64,000 bases of DNA from Alicyclobacillus kakegawensis NBRC 103104 (GTDB lineage Bacteria; Bacillota; Bacilli; Alicyclobacillales; Alicyclobacillaceae): the NCBI RefSeq assembly GCF_001552655.1, contig NZ_BCRP01000009.1, positions 61,383-125,382 on the forward strand, read 5' to 3'. Every line of letters begins with the position of its first letter. The stretch's first letter is position 1. The position numbers and the translations under genes were made by a program. Of this stretch, positions 1-7,885 are shown piece by piece. Under the pieces are notes generated by a model. The model saw only the letters and a program-made list of their open reading frames with translations, was not told where the DNA came from and searched no databases.

Positions 1-2
1 GT

Positions 3-290
3 TCCGACACGCCCGAAAGCGGCCTGTGGCAAGCTTTGGCGCGGGCGCATCCGGTGCTGGATGTGGCGCCGGCGGAAGCGGAGGCGGCTGGCTGCGAATG
101 GGTCTCCATCGCCGCCGCGGTCGGTCGCCTTGCCCAGCGCATGGTCATCCCGTACCCGCCCGGTGTGCCGCTCATCCTGCCCGGGCAGCGGATTGAGCCT
201 GAACATTGTGACCTGCTGGCGGCGGTCTGGAGAAGCGGGTACGATGTACAGGGAGTGACGGACGACGGGGAGATTGCAGTCATCTGTTGA
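3..290 (+). CDS. Orn/Lys/Arg decarboxylase, C-terminal end (partial)
   Basis: Only the last 95 codons lie in the window; the reading frame is open from base 3, so the gene begins upstream. The visible part contains the PYPPGVPLILPGQ stretch typical of the C-terminal domain of PLP-dependent Orn/Lys/Arg decarboxylases (group III fold; B. subtilis YaaO/SpeA type). The same family precedes tmk in B. subtilis. The PLP domain is not visible, so substrate cannot be judged. Confidence 0.8.
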   Translation, partial: SDTPESGLWQALARAHPVLDVAPAEAEAAGCEWVSIAAAVGRLAQRMVIPYPPGVPLILPGQRIEPEHCDLLAAVWRSGYDVQGVTDDGEIAVIC

Positions 291-312
291 CGATGGAGGA
301 GGCGGACGCCCG

Positions 313-924
313 GTGTTCATCAGCTTTGAAGGTATCGACGGGGCGGGCAAGACGACTCAGTGCGACCGTTTGGCGGCGAGGCTTCAATCGCTCGGGAAGC
401 CGCTCACGCGGGTCAGAGAACCGGGCGGGACGCAGCTTGGGGAACGGATTCGCGCGTTGCTGTTGGACGTCGACGAGGCGCCCGCCGCGGCGACCGAGGC
501 GCTCCTGTATGCCGCCTCCCGCGCCCAGTTGGTGCAGCAGGTGATTCGGCCGGCCCTGGCGGAGGGGCGCGTCGTTCTGTGCGACCGGTTTGTCGACGCG
601 AGCCTCGCCTACCAGGGGGCGGGACTGGGCCTCGGAGTGGAGGCGGTGCGCGCCGTCAATCAGATGGCTACCGGCGGGCTGCTGCCCGACGTAACCATCT
701 TGCTCGACCTGCCGGTTGCCGTCGGCCGGGCGCGGCTGGTCGCGTCTGGACAGCCGCGGGACCGCATAGAACAGCGCGATGAGGCGTACTTTGAGCGGGT
801 GCGCCAGGCGCTGCTCGACATCGCCGGCGCGGACAGCCGCCGTGTGCAGGTGGTCGATGCCACTTTGCCCGAAGACGCGATAGAGCAGGAAATATGGAAC
901 CATATCGCGAATTGGTTTGTATAG
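313..924 (+). CDS. tmk: Thymidylate kinase
   Basis: Phosphorylates dTMP to dTDP with ATP in dTTP synthesis. The 203-residue protein has the P-loop GIDGAGKTT at residues 7-15, the dTMP-binding EPGGT at 36-40 and the DRF motif at 91-93. A GTG start at 313 is chosen because GGAGGAGG lies 10 bases upstream and the protein then begins MFISFEG as in homologues. A TTG at 274 would add 13 unrelated residues and overlap the preceding gene. It is followed by darA, as in Bacilli. Confidence 0.95.
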   Translation: MFISFEGIDGAGKTTQCDRLAARLQSLGKPLTRVREPGGTQLGERIRALLLDVDEAPAAATEALLYAASRAQLVQQVIRPALAEGRVVLCDRFVDASLAYQGAGLGLGVEAVRAVNQMATGGLLPDVTILLDLPVAVGRARLVASGQPRDRIEQRDEAYFERVRQALLDIAGADSRRVQVVDATLPEDAIEQEIWNHIANWFV

Positions 925-1046
925 CTGAATATGCCGAATCTCGGCACAGGCCTGGATGCCAAGCACCCTGAGCCATGCGCCCCAAGCGGGCGCGCGGGAG
1001 CCGGCGGCCGCGCATCCGGGCGCATCGGACAGGGGGGACAACGGCG

Positions 1047-1376
1047 ATGAAGATGGTCATCGCGGTCGTGCAGGACAAGGATAGTCCCAAACTGGCTCAG
1101 AACCTGGTCAAACATGATTTTCGGGCCACCAAATTGGCCAGCACCGGGGGCTTTTTGCACGCGGGCAACACCACCTTTCTCATCGGCGTGGAGGACGAAC
1201 AGGTGCAGGATGTGCTCGACGTGATTCGGCACAGCTGCCGCTCGCGCGACCAGGTGGTTACGCCGATGGCGACGCTGGGCAGCCAGTTGGAGTCGTACGT
1301 TCCATACCCGGTCTCGGTCCAGGTCGGTGGGGCGACGGTGTTTGTTCTCGACGTGGAGCGCTTTGAGCAGTTCTAA
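1047..1376 (+). CDS. darA: Cyclic di-AMP receptor, PII-like (DarA/YaaQ)
   Basis: The 109-residue protein starts MKMVIAVVQDKD and has the length and sequence pattern of the PII-like c-di-AMP receptor DarA, including the TKLASTGGFL loop (family knowledge). DarA trimers bind c-di-AMP; their downstream partner is less defined. It lies between tmk and holB, its usual place, but the yaaR gene (DUF327) that normally follows is absent. The ATG at 1047 is preferred over an upstream in-frame ATG at 975 that would add a low-complexity Arg-rich extension. Confidence 0.92.
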   Translation: MKMVIAVVQDKDSPKLAQNLVKHDFRATKLASTGGFLHAGNTTFLIGVEDEQVQDVLDVIRHSCRSRDQVVTPMATLGSQLESYVPYPVSVQVGGATVFVLDVERFEQF

Positions 1377-1420
1377 ACCGTGCGGTCCGGGACCACCGGC
1401 AGACGAATGGGGAGTGGGCG

Positions 1421-2458
1421 ATGGGAGTGCTTGCGCCGTTTTCGGCTTGGCCCTTCCAGAACGAGGGGCTGGCGAGCTTGTACGAGCGGATGGTAGACGG
1501 GCGGATGCCGCACGCCATTCTCTTGACCGGCTGGAGGGAGGCCACGGCACAGTTATCGGAATTTTTGGCAAATACTCTCCTGTGCTCGGGCGAACCGGCT
1601 CCCTGCGGAGTCTGCGACTCCTGCCAGCAGTTCGCGGCTGGCAGCCACCCGGACTACGCTCTGCTGGACGGCGCCCAGGAGGGCATCCGCACCGGTCATG
1701 TAGAGGCGCTGCAGCAGCAGTTGATGGTGCGCGGGCACGGGCGGCGGGTGGTGTACGTGCTGCGCGAGGTGGACCTGGCGACGCCGATAGCGGCCAACCG
1801 GCTGCTGAAGACCCTGGAGGAACCGGCGGCCCCGGTTGTCGCCATTCTCACCACCGCCTATCCAGAGCGGGTTCTGACGACGATTCGGTCTCGCTGCTTT
1901 GCCTTCCCAGTGGCGGGCGCGGAGGCGGGCCAGGACCCGTGGCCGCGGGCGCTGGCGGTGGGGGTCGGGGAGCCTCCGGCGGTGGACGCGGGTGCCAGTG
2001 GCGCCCGGGCGCCGGAGGAAGATGGTGCGGAGGCGGGTGGCCCGGAGGAGCTGGGGCGCACCGCCCACAGTGCGGCGGAAAAGGGGTTTGCCACGCTTTT
2101 GCCGCCAGTGATACAATGGACGCAAGCTTGGCTGGACGGCGAGGAGCCGGCCTTGCTGTTGGCAGAACGCTTACAGAACATGGCGGCCGATGTGCCCGGC
2201 GAGGATGCATGGTCGCACGTTTTATGGATTCTTTCGGCCTGGTGGCAGGACCTCCTGCACACCAAGGTCGGCCAAGGCCCCATCCGGTTTGCGGACCATC
2301 CCGGCGCGCTCACGCGACAGGCGGAATCCGCGGATATCGGGGAGTTGACGGAAGGCATCCAGTTGTTGTTGGACGCCCAAACGCGGCTGCGGTCGCACGT
2401 GGCCGCCGCGCTCAATGCGGAGCAGCTGTGCATCCGATTGCGGCGCCTGCGGCCGTGA
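1421..2458 (+). CDS. holB: DNA polymerase III delta' subunit
   Basis: Clamp-loader subunit of the replisome, 345 residues. The N-terminal AAA+ region is recognisable, with a four-cysteine zinc module at about residues 55-68 (C-x6-C-x2-C-x2-C) and the LLKTLEEP segment. The usual P-loop position reads LLTGWREATAQ and lacks the Gly-Lys-Thr core, so this subunit probably does not bind ATP, as known for E. coli delta'. Residues about 165-225 are a low-complexity Gly/Ala/Glu insert. ATG start at 1421 follows a modest GGGAG. Confidence 0.9.
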   Translation: MGVLAPFSAWPFQNEGLASLYERMVDGRMPHAILLTGWREATAQLSEFLANTLLCSGEPAPCGVCDSCQQFAAGSHPDYALLDGAQEGIRTGHVEALQQQLMVRGHGRRVVYVLREVDLATPIAANRLLKTLEEPAAPVVAILTTAYPERVLTTIRSRCFAFPVAGAEAGQDPWPRALAVGVGEPPAVDAGASGARAPEEDGAEAGGPEELGRTAHSAAEKGFATLLPPVIQWTQAWLDGEEPALLLAERLQNMAADVPGEDAWSHVLWILSAWWQDLLHTKVGQGPIRFADHPGALTRQAESADIGELTEGIQLLLDAQTRLRSHVAAALNAEQLCIRLRRLRP

Positions 2459-2513
2459 TCTCCCAAAACCAGGGTGGCCCGCGGCCGGGTGACGGCACCG
2501 GGGGGCGAATGGA

Positions 2514-3173
2514 GTGTACACCGTTGTCGGCGTTCGGTTTAAATCGGCCGGAAAGATTTATTATTTTGACCCCGGGGATTATCAGGTCGCGAAGCATGAT
2601 CACGTCATCGTCGAGACGGCGCGCGGCGTCGAGTACGGAGAAGTGGTGGTGGGGCCGCAGCAGGTCAGCGCAGACGATGTGGTGTTGCCGCTGAAAAAGG
2701 TCGGTCGCGTGGCCACCGCGGCGGACGCCGAGCAGGTGGTGGAGAATCAGCGGCGGGCGAAGGAGGCCATTGCGGTCTTCAAGCAGAAAATTGCGGCGCA
2801 TCGCCTGCAGATGAAATCGGTGGACGCGGAGTACACGTTTGACCGCGCCAAACTCATCTTCTATTTCACCGCCGACGGGCGTGTGGATTTTCGCGAACTG
2901 GTGAAGGACCTGGCGTCCGTCTTCCGGGTGCGTATAGAGCTGCGCCAGATTGGCGTCCGCGACGAAGCCAAGATGCTCGGTGGCATCGGGCCCTGCGGGC
3001 GGCTGTTATGCTGCAGCACCTGGATGGGCGAGTTTGATCCCGTTTCCATTCGGATGGCGAAGGACCAAGGCCTTTCGCTCAACCCGACGAAGATTTCGGG
3101 CCTATGCGGCCGGCTGATGTGTTGTCTGAAGTTCGAGAACGATGTCTACCAGGAACAGGGGACGTTGATCTAA
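2514..3173 (+). CDS. ricT: RicT (YaaT), PSP1-domain Fe-S regulator, short form
   Basis: Member of the RicT/YaaT family, which with RicF and RicA forms an Fe-S complex affecting sporulation, competence and RNase Y-dependent mRNA maturation in B. subtilis. The protein starts [10 protein letters not shown] and keeps cysteines at residues 161, 166, 167, 198, 203 and 204. It ends at residue 219 just after [10 protein letters not shown]; the B. subtilis protein is about 275 residues. GTG start after a purine-rich stretch. It abuts yabA (5 bases). Confidence 0.9.
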   Translation: MYTVVGVRFKSAGKIYYFDPGDYQVAKHDHVIVETARGVEYGEVVVGPQQVSADDVVLPLKKVGRVATAADAEQVVENQRRAKEAIAVFKQKIAAHRLQMKSVDAEYTFDRAKLIFYFTADGRVDFRELVKDLASVFRVRIELRQIGVRDEAKMLGGIGPCGRLLCCSTWMGEFDPVSIRMAKDQGLSLNPTKISGLCGRLMCCLKFENDVYQEQGTLI

Positions 3174-3178
3174 CCGCC

Positions 3179-3481
3179 ATGGACAAACAGTCGCTGTTTG
3201 TGCAGGTCGCGAACCTGGAAGAACGGATCGGCGAGCTGTATGTGGAGCTGGGATCGCTCAAACAGAAAATCCAGACCCTGATTGAGGAAAACCAGCAGCT
3301 GGAGCAGGAAAAGGAACGCTGGAAGCGATTGGCGACCGGCGAAGAGCTGGAGACCGTATCCGGACTGGATAACCTGTACCGAATTTATAAGGAAGGCTTT
3401 CACATCTGCAATGTGAAGTATGGCAGCCTCCGCACCGAGGGGGAGTGCCTGTTCTGCCTCGGGTTTTTGGACAAAAGCTGA
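3179..3481 (+). CDS. yabA: Replication initiation control protein YabA
   Basis: YabA bridges DnaA and DnaN and limits over-initiation. The 100-residue protein has an N-terminal heptad region (coiled coil, about residues 8-50) and a C-terminal zinc module with H75, C77, C90 and C93 in the family pattern HxC...CxxC. ATG at 3179 sits 5 bases after the ricT stop, indicating one operon. The yabB and yazA genes that normally separate yabA from rsmI are absent. Confidence 0.93.
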   Translation: MDKQSLFVQVANLEERIGELYVELGSLKQKIQTLIEENQQLEQEKERWKRLATGEELETVSGLDNLYRIYKEGFHICNVKYGSLRTEGECLFCLGFLDKS

Positions 3482-3488
3482 GCCCGTG

Positions 3489-3513
3489 AAGGGGCGGCCG
3501 CGCGCCGCCCCTT
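3489..3513 (+). terminator. Candidate hairpin terminator after yabA
   Basis: Perfect 10-bp stem AAGGGGCGGC / GCCGCCCCTT with a 5-base loop, 7 bases after the yabA stop. No clear T-run follows, so it may attenuate rather than terminate. Confidence 0.45.
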
Positions 3514-3569
3514 ATCTGTTCGGGCGCCCTGCCGGTCCCTGGGGCGGGCAGGGGTATGGGAGGGCGTCG

Positions 3570-4526
3570 ATGGTTTTTGTACAGGACAGCTTTGCATCGG
3601 AAAGGCCGTGTCTGTGGGTGTGCAGCACGCCAATTGGCAACCTGGATGACGTGACCCTGCGGCTGTTGGACGTGCTGCGCGCGGCGGACATCATCTGCGC
3701 GGAAGACACCCGACAGACGCGCAAGCTCCTGGCGCGCTACGAGATCCATGGCAAAACGCTGGTCAGCTACCACCAGCACAACGAGATCGCGCGCCGCGAA
3801 GACTTGCTGCGTTGGTGGGCGGAGGGAAAGCGGGTGGCGCTGGTGTCGGACGCGGGCACTCCGCTTCTCTCCGATCCGGGCGAGGACGCGGTGTCGTTGG
3901 CGCTGACGCGGGCGGTTCCGGTCATCCCGGTGCCCGGCCCGAGCGCGTTTCTGGCGGCGCTGGCGGCCAGCGGCGAATCAGTGGTGCCGTTCACCTTCGT
4001 GGGGTTTTTGCCGCGGCGGGAGCGTGATTTGGAGGCGACGTTGGCCGACATCGCGCAACTTCCGGGCAGTGTGGTCTGTTATGAGGCGCCGCACCGCCTA
4101 GAGGCGACGCTGCGCAAGCTGGCCGCCTGGTTTCCGGGGCGCCGGGTGGTCATCGCCCGCGAATTGACCAAACGCCATGAACAGTTTGTCCGCGGGACGG
4201 TGGAGGAAGTATTGGCCTTCGTGCAAGAACAGGGGGTGCGGGGCGAGTACGTGCTCATCCTCGAGGCGACGCGGCAGCTCGGCGCATTGCGCCCGGTCCC
4301 GGACAGCCGCGCGGGCACCGAGCCCCCCTCCCCATCCGGCGCCGGCGGGACCGACACGGCGGCCATGGGCGACGGCAGCGGCGGGCTGGCTGCCGCCATC
4401 GCCGATGTCCAGGCGCGCATGGCGGCCGGAGCGACGCACGCCCAGGCGGTTCGCGAGGCGGCGCGGGCGCATGGTGTCCCGCGGCGGCCGTTGTACCAAG
4501 CGACCCTGCCGCGGGGCGGGGCTTGA
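3570..4526 (+). CDS. rsmI: 16S rRNA (cytidine1402-2'-O)-methyltransferase
   Basis: Tetrapyrrole-methylase-fold SAM enzyme that 2'-O-methylates C1402 in the 30S P site. The 318-residue protein shows STPIGNLDDVTLR near the N-terminus, AEDTRQTRKLL, the SAM-binding VSDAGTPLLSDPG segment and VPGPSA. A Pro/Ala/Gly-rich linker (about residues 245-275) precedes a small helical C-terminal domain. ATG at 3570 is preceded by GGGAGGG with 5-base spacing. Confidence 0.93.
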   Translation: MVFVQDSFASERPCLWVCSTPIGNLDDVTLRLLDVLRAADIICAEDTRQTRKLLARYEIHGKTLVSYHQHNEIARREDLLRWWAEGKRVALVSDAGTPLLSDPGEDAVSLALTRAVPVIPVPGPSAFLAALAASGESVVPFTFVGFLPRRERDLEATLADIAQLPGSVVCYEAPHRLEATLRKLAAWFPGRRVVIARELTKRHEQFVRGTVEEVLAFVQEQGVRGEYVLILEATRQLGALRPVPDSRAGTEPPSPSGAGGTDTAAMGDGSGGLAAAIADVQARMAAGATHAQAVREAARAHGVPRRPLYQATLPRGGA

Positions 4527-4696
4527 ACGACACCTGCTAGGCATCCTTTCTCTCTTTTTGGACATCGCACGTTGGATGTCGGGGTGACGGGATGGGCGCC
4601 CGCGGGCTCAGAGTCGTCCGCGAGAGGCTTGGTGCTCACGTGAAAGCGGGCCGATGGGGGCGCTACGGCCACCAACGGCCCGGGATGGGGAGAGAT

Positions 4697-4936
4697 TCAG
4701 GAACTCATTTCCGCGATACAAGACGGACAGATGTTCTTGCCCTTAAAGTGGATGATCTCATCCGCCTGTCCGCAGAAGATGCACGCCGGCTCATACTTCT
4801 TGAGGATGATGCGGTCCCCGTCCACGTAGATCTCCAAGGCGTCCTTCTCCGCAATGCCGAGCGTCCGTCGCAACTCAATCGGAATCACCACTCGCCCAAG
4901 TTCATCCACCTTGCGGACGATGCCGGTCGACTTCAT
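4697..4936 (-). CDS. abrB: AbrB transition-state regulator with CxxC...CxxC tail
   Basis: The first ~50 of 79 residues are nearly the canonical AbrB swapped-hairpin DNA-binding domain (MKSTGIVRKVDELGRVVIPIE). The C-terminal part differs from B. subtilis AbrB: CIFC and CPSC separated by 16 residues could form a zinc ribbon. This variant is known in other Firmicutes. Start ATG follows AAGGAG. It is transcribed towards rsmI, and spoVG, a classic AbrB target, lies in the same window. Confidence 0.92.
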   Translation of the reverse strand: MKSTGIVRKVDELGRVVIPIELRRTLGIAEKDALEIYVDGDRIILKKYEPACIFCGQADEIIHFKGKNICPSCIAEMSS

Positions 4937-5403
4937 GGGGTAATCACTCCTTTTTTAGTTCCCAAAGAATGAATTCAACACCAACTTTTCGGATTACCGG
5001 TGAATCACTCACTGATTTGCCAAATGGACAGGCAAGAACGGTACAAATACGGGGCTTGATCTGTCGTTTTCATCGTCCAGGTCCGTCCAAATGACGTACT
5101 GAATTACTGTAACTATACATGATAGCAAGATATTTGCATAGATCTACTTGTGGTGAAGTCGTGAAAAATTCCAGGCCTCCCGTTATTTCGGCCGTTCTGG
5201 ACGTGAAAACACCCCCATAATTGTCACGAAATCTCTGATAGTCGCAGTGGAATACCGAGCGTCGCTTTCTCTTTCCACGTCTTATGGATGTTACAGGAAT
5301 AACTGTAATCTCGTCGGCTCATTTCTACGATACTCTTGATTTACGATACCAGTCAATACAAACTTTGTCGATTTTGTGTCCGGTTGATGGCGGCCGCTTG
5401 GGT
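4937..5403. other. AT-rich intergenic region between abrB and the metS leader
   Basis: About 470 bases with clearly lower GC than the surroundings and no convincing gene. It must hold the leftward abrB promoter; I see no clean -35/-10 pair. It contains the palindrome TTACTGTAA (5104-5112) and the inverted repeat TTACAG-N6-CTGTAA (5291-5308), which share the half-site TTAC/GTAA and could be regulator sites. The AT bias fits an AbrB-type target region (inference). Confidence 0.5.
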
Positions 5404-5432
5404 TTGACACTCCGCAGACTTCTTGCTATATT
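5404..5432 (+). promoter_or_regulatory. Sigma-A promoter of the metS T-box transcript
   Basis: TTGACA (5404-5409), 17-bp spacer, TATATT (5427-5432). Transcription would start near 5440, just upstream of the T-box leader. Confidence 0.8.
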
Positions 5433-5439
5433 TCAGGCA

Positions 5440-5725
5440 TTCCAACCGCATAGGATCGTCTGTGAAGGAATAGAGCTTCGGGGGTGCCGCAGGCCAGCGA
5501 GTCGGGAGGGTGGGAGCCGATGTGCGGTCCCGGGGTGGTATGGTTCTGGAGACTCGCGCGTCGATACAGCCTGACCGGCTGAGGTAGGCGCGCGCGGAGG
5601 TCCCCATTCGCGGGGGGTCCCGTTATCGAAAGGAAGGTGCATGGGCGCTTCCGGTTTGCCGCCCGTGCACAAATTTGGGTGGTACCGCGGGTTCAAGGCT
5701 CGCCCCAATTCGGGGCGGGCCTTTT
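5440..5725 (+). promoter_or_regulatory. T-box riboswitch leader of metS
   Basis: The conserved T-box TGGGTGGTACCGCG lies at 5676-5689, just before a terminator stem (5697-5721) and four Ts. Upstream, AGCGAGTCGGGAGGGTGGGA (about 5496-5515) resembles the apical part of Stem I that contacts the tRNA elbow. ATG at 5540-5542 is the candidate specifier codon, fitting tRNA-Met and the downstream methionyl-tRNA synthetase. Uncharged tRNA would stabilise the antiterminator and allow read-through. Leader class is seen directly; the specifier is inferred. Confidence 0.88.
5697..5725 (+). terminator. Regulated terminator of the T-box leader
   Basis: 10-bp stem GGCTCGCCCC / GGGGCGGGCC with one G-U pair, 5-base loop and TTTT. 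It follows the T-box sequence directly and is mutually exclusive with the antiterminator. Confidence 0.85.
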
Positions 5726-5794
5726 GTGGATGGTCGCGCTGGCGCGTGGCTCCCCACCACCAGGGTGCGAAGACGCAATCAGGGAGGTCTTGAT

Positions 5795-7885
5795 ATGGGG
5801 AAACCAACGTTTTACATCACGACGCCCATCTATTACCCAAACGATAAGCTGCACATCGGCCACGCCTATACCACGGTCGCGGCGGACGCGCTGGCGCGCT
5901 ACAAGCGTCTGCGCGGTTACGATGTGATGTACCTGACGGGCACGGACGAGCACGGCTTGAAGATCCAGCAACGGGCCGAGAAGGCGGGCCAGGAGCCGTT
6001 GGCCTACCTGGATGACATCATCGCGTGGATTCGCGACCTGTGGGACAGGCTTGACATTTCCTATGATGACTTCATCCGCACCACGGAGCCGCGCCATACC
6101 CGGGTGGTTGAGGAGATTTTCGAACGGTTGATTGACCAGGGAGACATCTACCTCGGCCAGTATGAAGGCTGGTATTGCACACCCTGCGAATCCTTTTGGT
6201 CCGAGCGCGAGCTGGTCGACGGCAAGTGTCCGGACTGCGGGCGCGAAGTGCAATATGTCCAGGAAGAGAGCTATTTCTTCCGCATGAGCAAGTATGTGGA
6301 CAGGTTGCTCGCCTACTACGAGGAGCACCCGGAGTTCATCCAACCCGAGTCGCGCAAGAACGAGATGATCAACAACTTCATCAAGCCGGGGCTGCAGGAT
6401 TTGTGCGTCTCGCGCACATCGTTCGACTGGGGCATCCATGTGCGGCGCAACCCGAAGCACGTGGTGTATGTTTGGCTGGACGCCCTGACCAACTACATCA
6501 CCGCACTCGGCTATCTCTCGGAGGATGCCGACAAGCGCGACCGGTTCCATCGCTATTGGCCGGCCGACGTGCACTTTGTCGGCAAGGACATCGTCCGTTT
6601 CCATGTCATCTACTGGCCCATCATCCTGATGGCGCTCGGCCTGCCTTTGCCCAGGCAGGTATACGGGCACGGCTTTTTCATGATGAAAGACGGCAAGATG
6701 AGCAAGTCCAAGGGCAACGTGATTGATCCCAAGCTCCTGATTGAGCGCTACGGCAGCGACGCCATCCGCTATTACCTGTTGCGCGAGATTCCGTTCGGCC
6801 AAGACGGGGTGTTCACGCCCGAATCGCTGCTGCAGCGGCTCAACTTTGACCTGGCCAATGACTTTGGCAATTTGGTGCACCGGACGGCGGCGATGCTCGG
6901 CCGCTTCAACGGCGGCGTCATCCCACAGCCGGGGCTGCGCCAACGCTTGGAGGAGGACCTGGTGAAGCTGGCGGCCGAGACGATTCCCCAGGTCGAGGAC
7001 GCGATGGACAGCCTCCAGTTCTCGGTCGCCCTGGAGCACATCTGGCGCTTGGTGCGCGCCGCCAACAAGTACATCGACGAGAGCGCGCCGTGGGCGCTGA
7101 ACAAAGCGGGTGAGCGGGAGCGCCTGGGCACGGTGCTGTACACGATGTGCGAGGCCATCCGTGTCGCGTCGATTTTGGTGCAGCCGTTCCTGCCACGGGC
7201 TGCGGCGACTATCCACGCGCGCTTCCAGCTGTCTCCGGACGAGACCAGCTGGGAGAGCACGCGCCGTTTTGGCGCCTTGGCCGCCGGCAAGCGGGTGGAA
7301 GCGGGGGAGCCGTTGTTCCCGCGCCTGGATGTGGCGGCCGAGGTGGAGGCGCTGGCCGCCGCGACACAGGCCACCCAGGGCGCCGGCGTACAGGCGGGAG
7401 GGGCCGCAGCCTCGGCAGCCGTCTCCGAAGCCGGGGCCGTTGCGGCCACGGCCGGGCACGCTCAGGTCAGCGGCCGGACGATGGCGCGGGCCGAGAGCGG
7501 ACAATCCCATGTGGACAAGGATGGTGGATCCCCCATGAGTGAAACACAGGTTCAGGTCAAGCCGCAGATTGGCATCGACGTGTTTGACCAGGTGGAACTG
7601 ACTGTCGGTCAAATCCGCGTGGCCGAGCGGATTGAGGGCGCGGACAAACTGTTGCGTCTGGAGGTTGACCTGGGCAGCGAGGTGCGCCAGGTGGTTTCGG
7701 GCATCGCCCAGTATTATCAGCCGGAGGAGCTGGTCGGGCAAAAAGCCGTCGTGGTCACCAATCTCAAGCCGGTCAAGCTGCGCGGTGTCCAGTCCAACGG
7801 CATGATCCTGTGCGCGTCCGAGGGCAACCAGCTGAAACTGGTATCGGTACCCGATTCGATCCCCAACGGCGCGGTGGTCAAGTGA
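5795..7885 (+). CDS. metS: Methionyl-tRNA synthetase
   Basis: Charges tRNA-Met. The 696-residue protein has HIGH at 20-23, a zinc knuckle with Cys 128, 131, 145 and 148, and KMSKSKGN at 301-308. The anticodon-binding region follows. A roughly 65-residue Ala/Gly-rich linker (about 517-585) leads to a C-terminal OB-fold tRNA-binding domain (IGIDVFDQVELTVGQIRVAE onward). ATG at 5795 has AGGGAGG 7 bases upstream. An in-frame ATG at 7535 inside the linker also has a purine-rich stretch upstream. Confidence 0.96.
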   Translation: MGKPTFYITTPIYYPNDKLHIGHAYTTVAADALARYKRLRGYDVMYLTGTDEHGLKIQQRAEKAGQEPLAYLDDIIAWIRDLWDRLDISYDDFIRTTEPRHTRVVEEIFERLIDQGDIYLGQYEGWYCTPCESFWSERELVDGKCPDCGREVQYVQEESYFFRMSKYVDRLLAYYEEHPEFIQPESRKNEMINNFIKPGLQDLCVSRTSFDWGIHVRRNPKHVVYVWLDALTNYITALGYLSEDADKRDRFHRYWPADVHFVGKDIVRFHVIYWPIILMALGLPLPRQVYGHGFFMMKDGKMSKSKGNVIDPKLLIERYGSDAIRYYLLREIPFGQDGVFTPESLLQRLNFDLANDFGNLVHRTAAMLGRFNGGVIPQPGLRQRLEEDLVKLAAETIPQVEDAMDSLQFSVALEHIWRLVRAANKYIDESAPWALNKAGERERLGTVLYTMCEAIRVASILVQPFLPRAAATIHARFQLSPDETSWESTRRFGALAAGKRVEAGEPLFPRLDVAAEVEALAAATQATQGAGVQAGGAAASAAVSEAGAVAATAGHAQVSGRTMARAESGQSHVDKDGGSPMSETQVQVKPQIGIDVFDQVELTVGQIRVAERIEGADKLLRLEVDLGSEVRQVVSGIAQYYQPEELVGQKAVVVTNLKPVKLRGVQSNGMILCASEGNQLKLVSVPDSIPNGAVVK

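Noticed and set aside
1327..2694. Plus-strand 455-codon frame overlapping darA, holB and ricT
   Set aside because: Alternative frame, Gly/Arg/Pro-rich, conflicts with three well-supported genes.
4527..4696. Terminator between convergent rsmI and abrB
   Set aside because: Only weak inverted repeats (GACATC/GATGTC; GGGCCG/CGGCCC) without T-runs in the right place.
5284..5574. Small plus-strand frame within the abrB-metS gap
   Set aside because: It runs across the sigma-A promoter and T-box Stem I and has no ribosome site.
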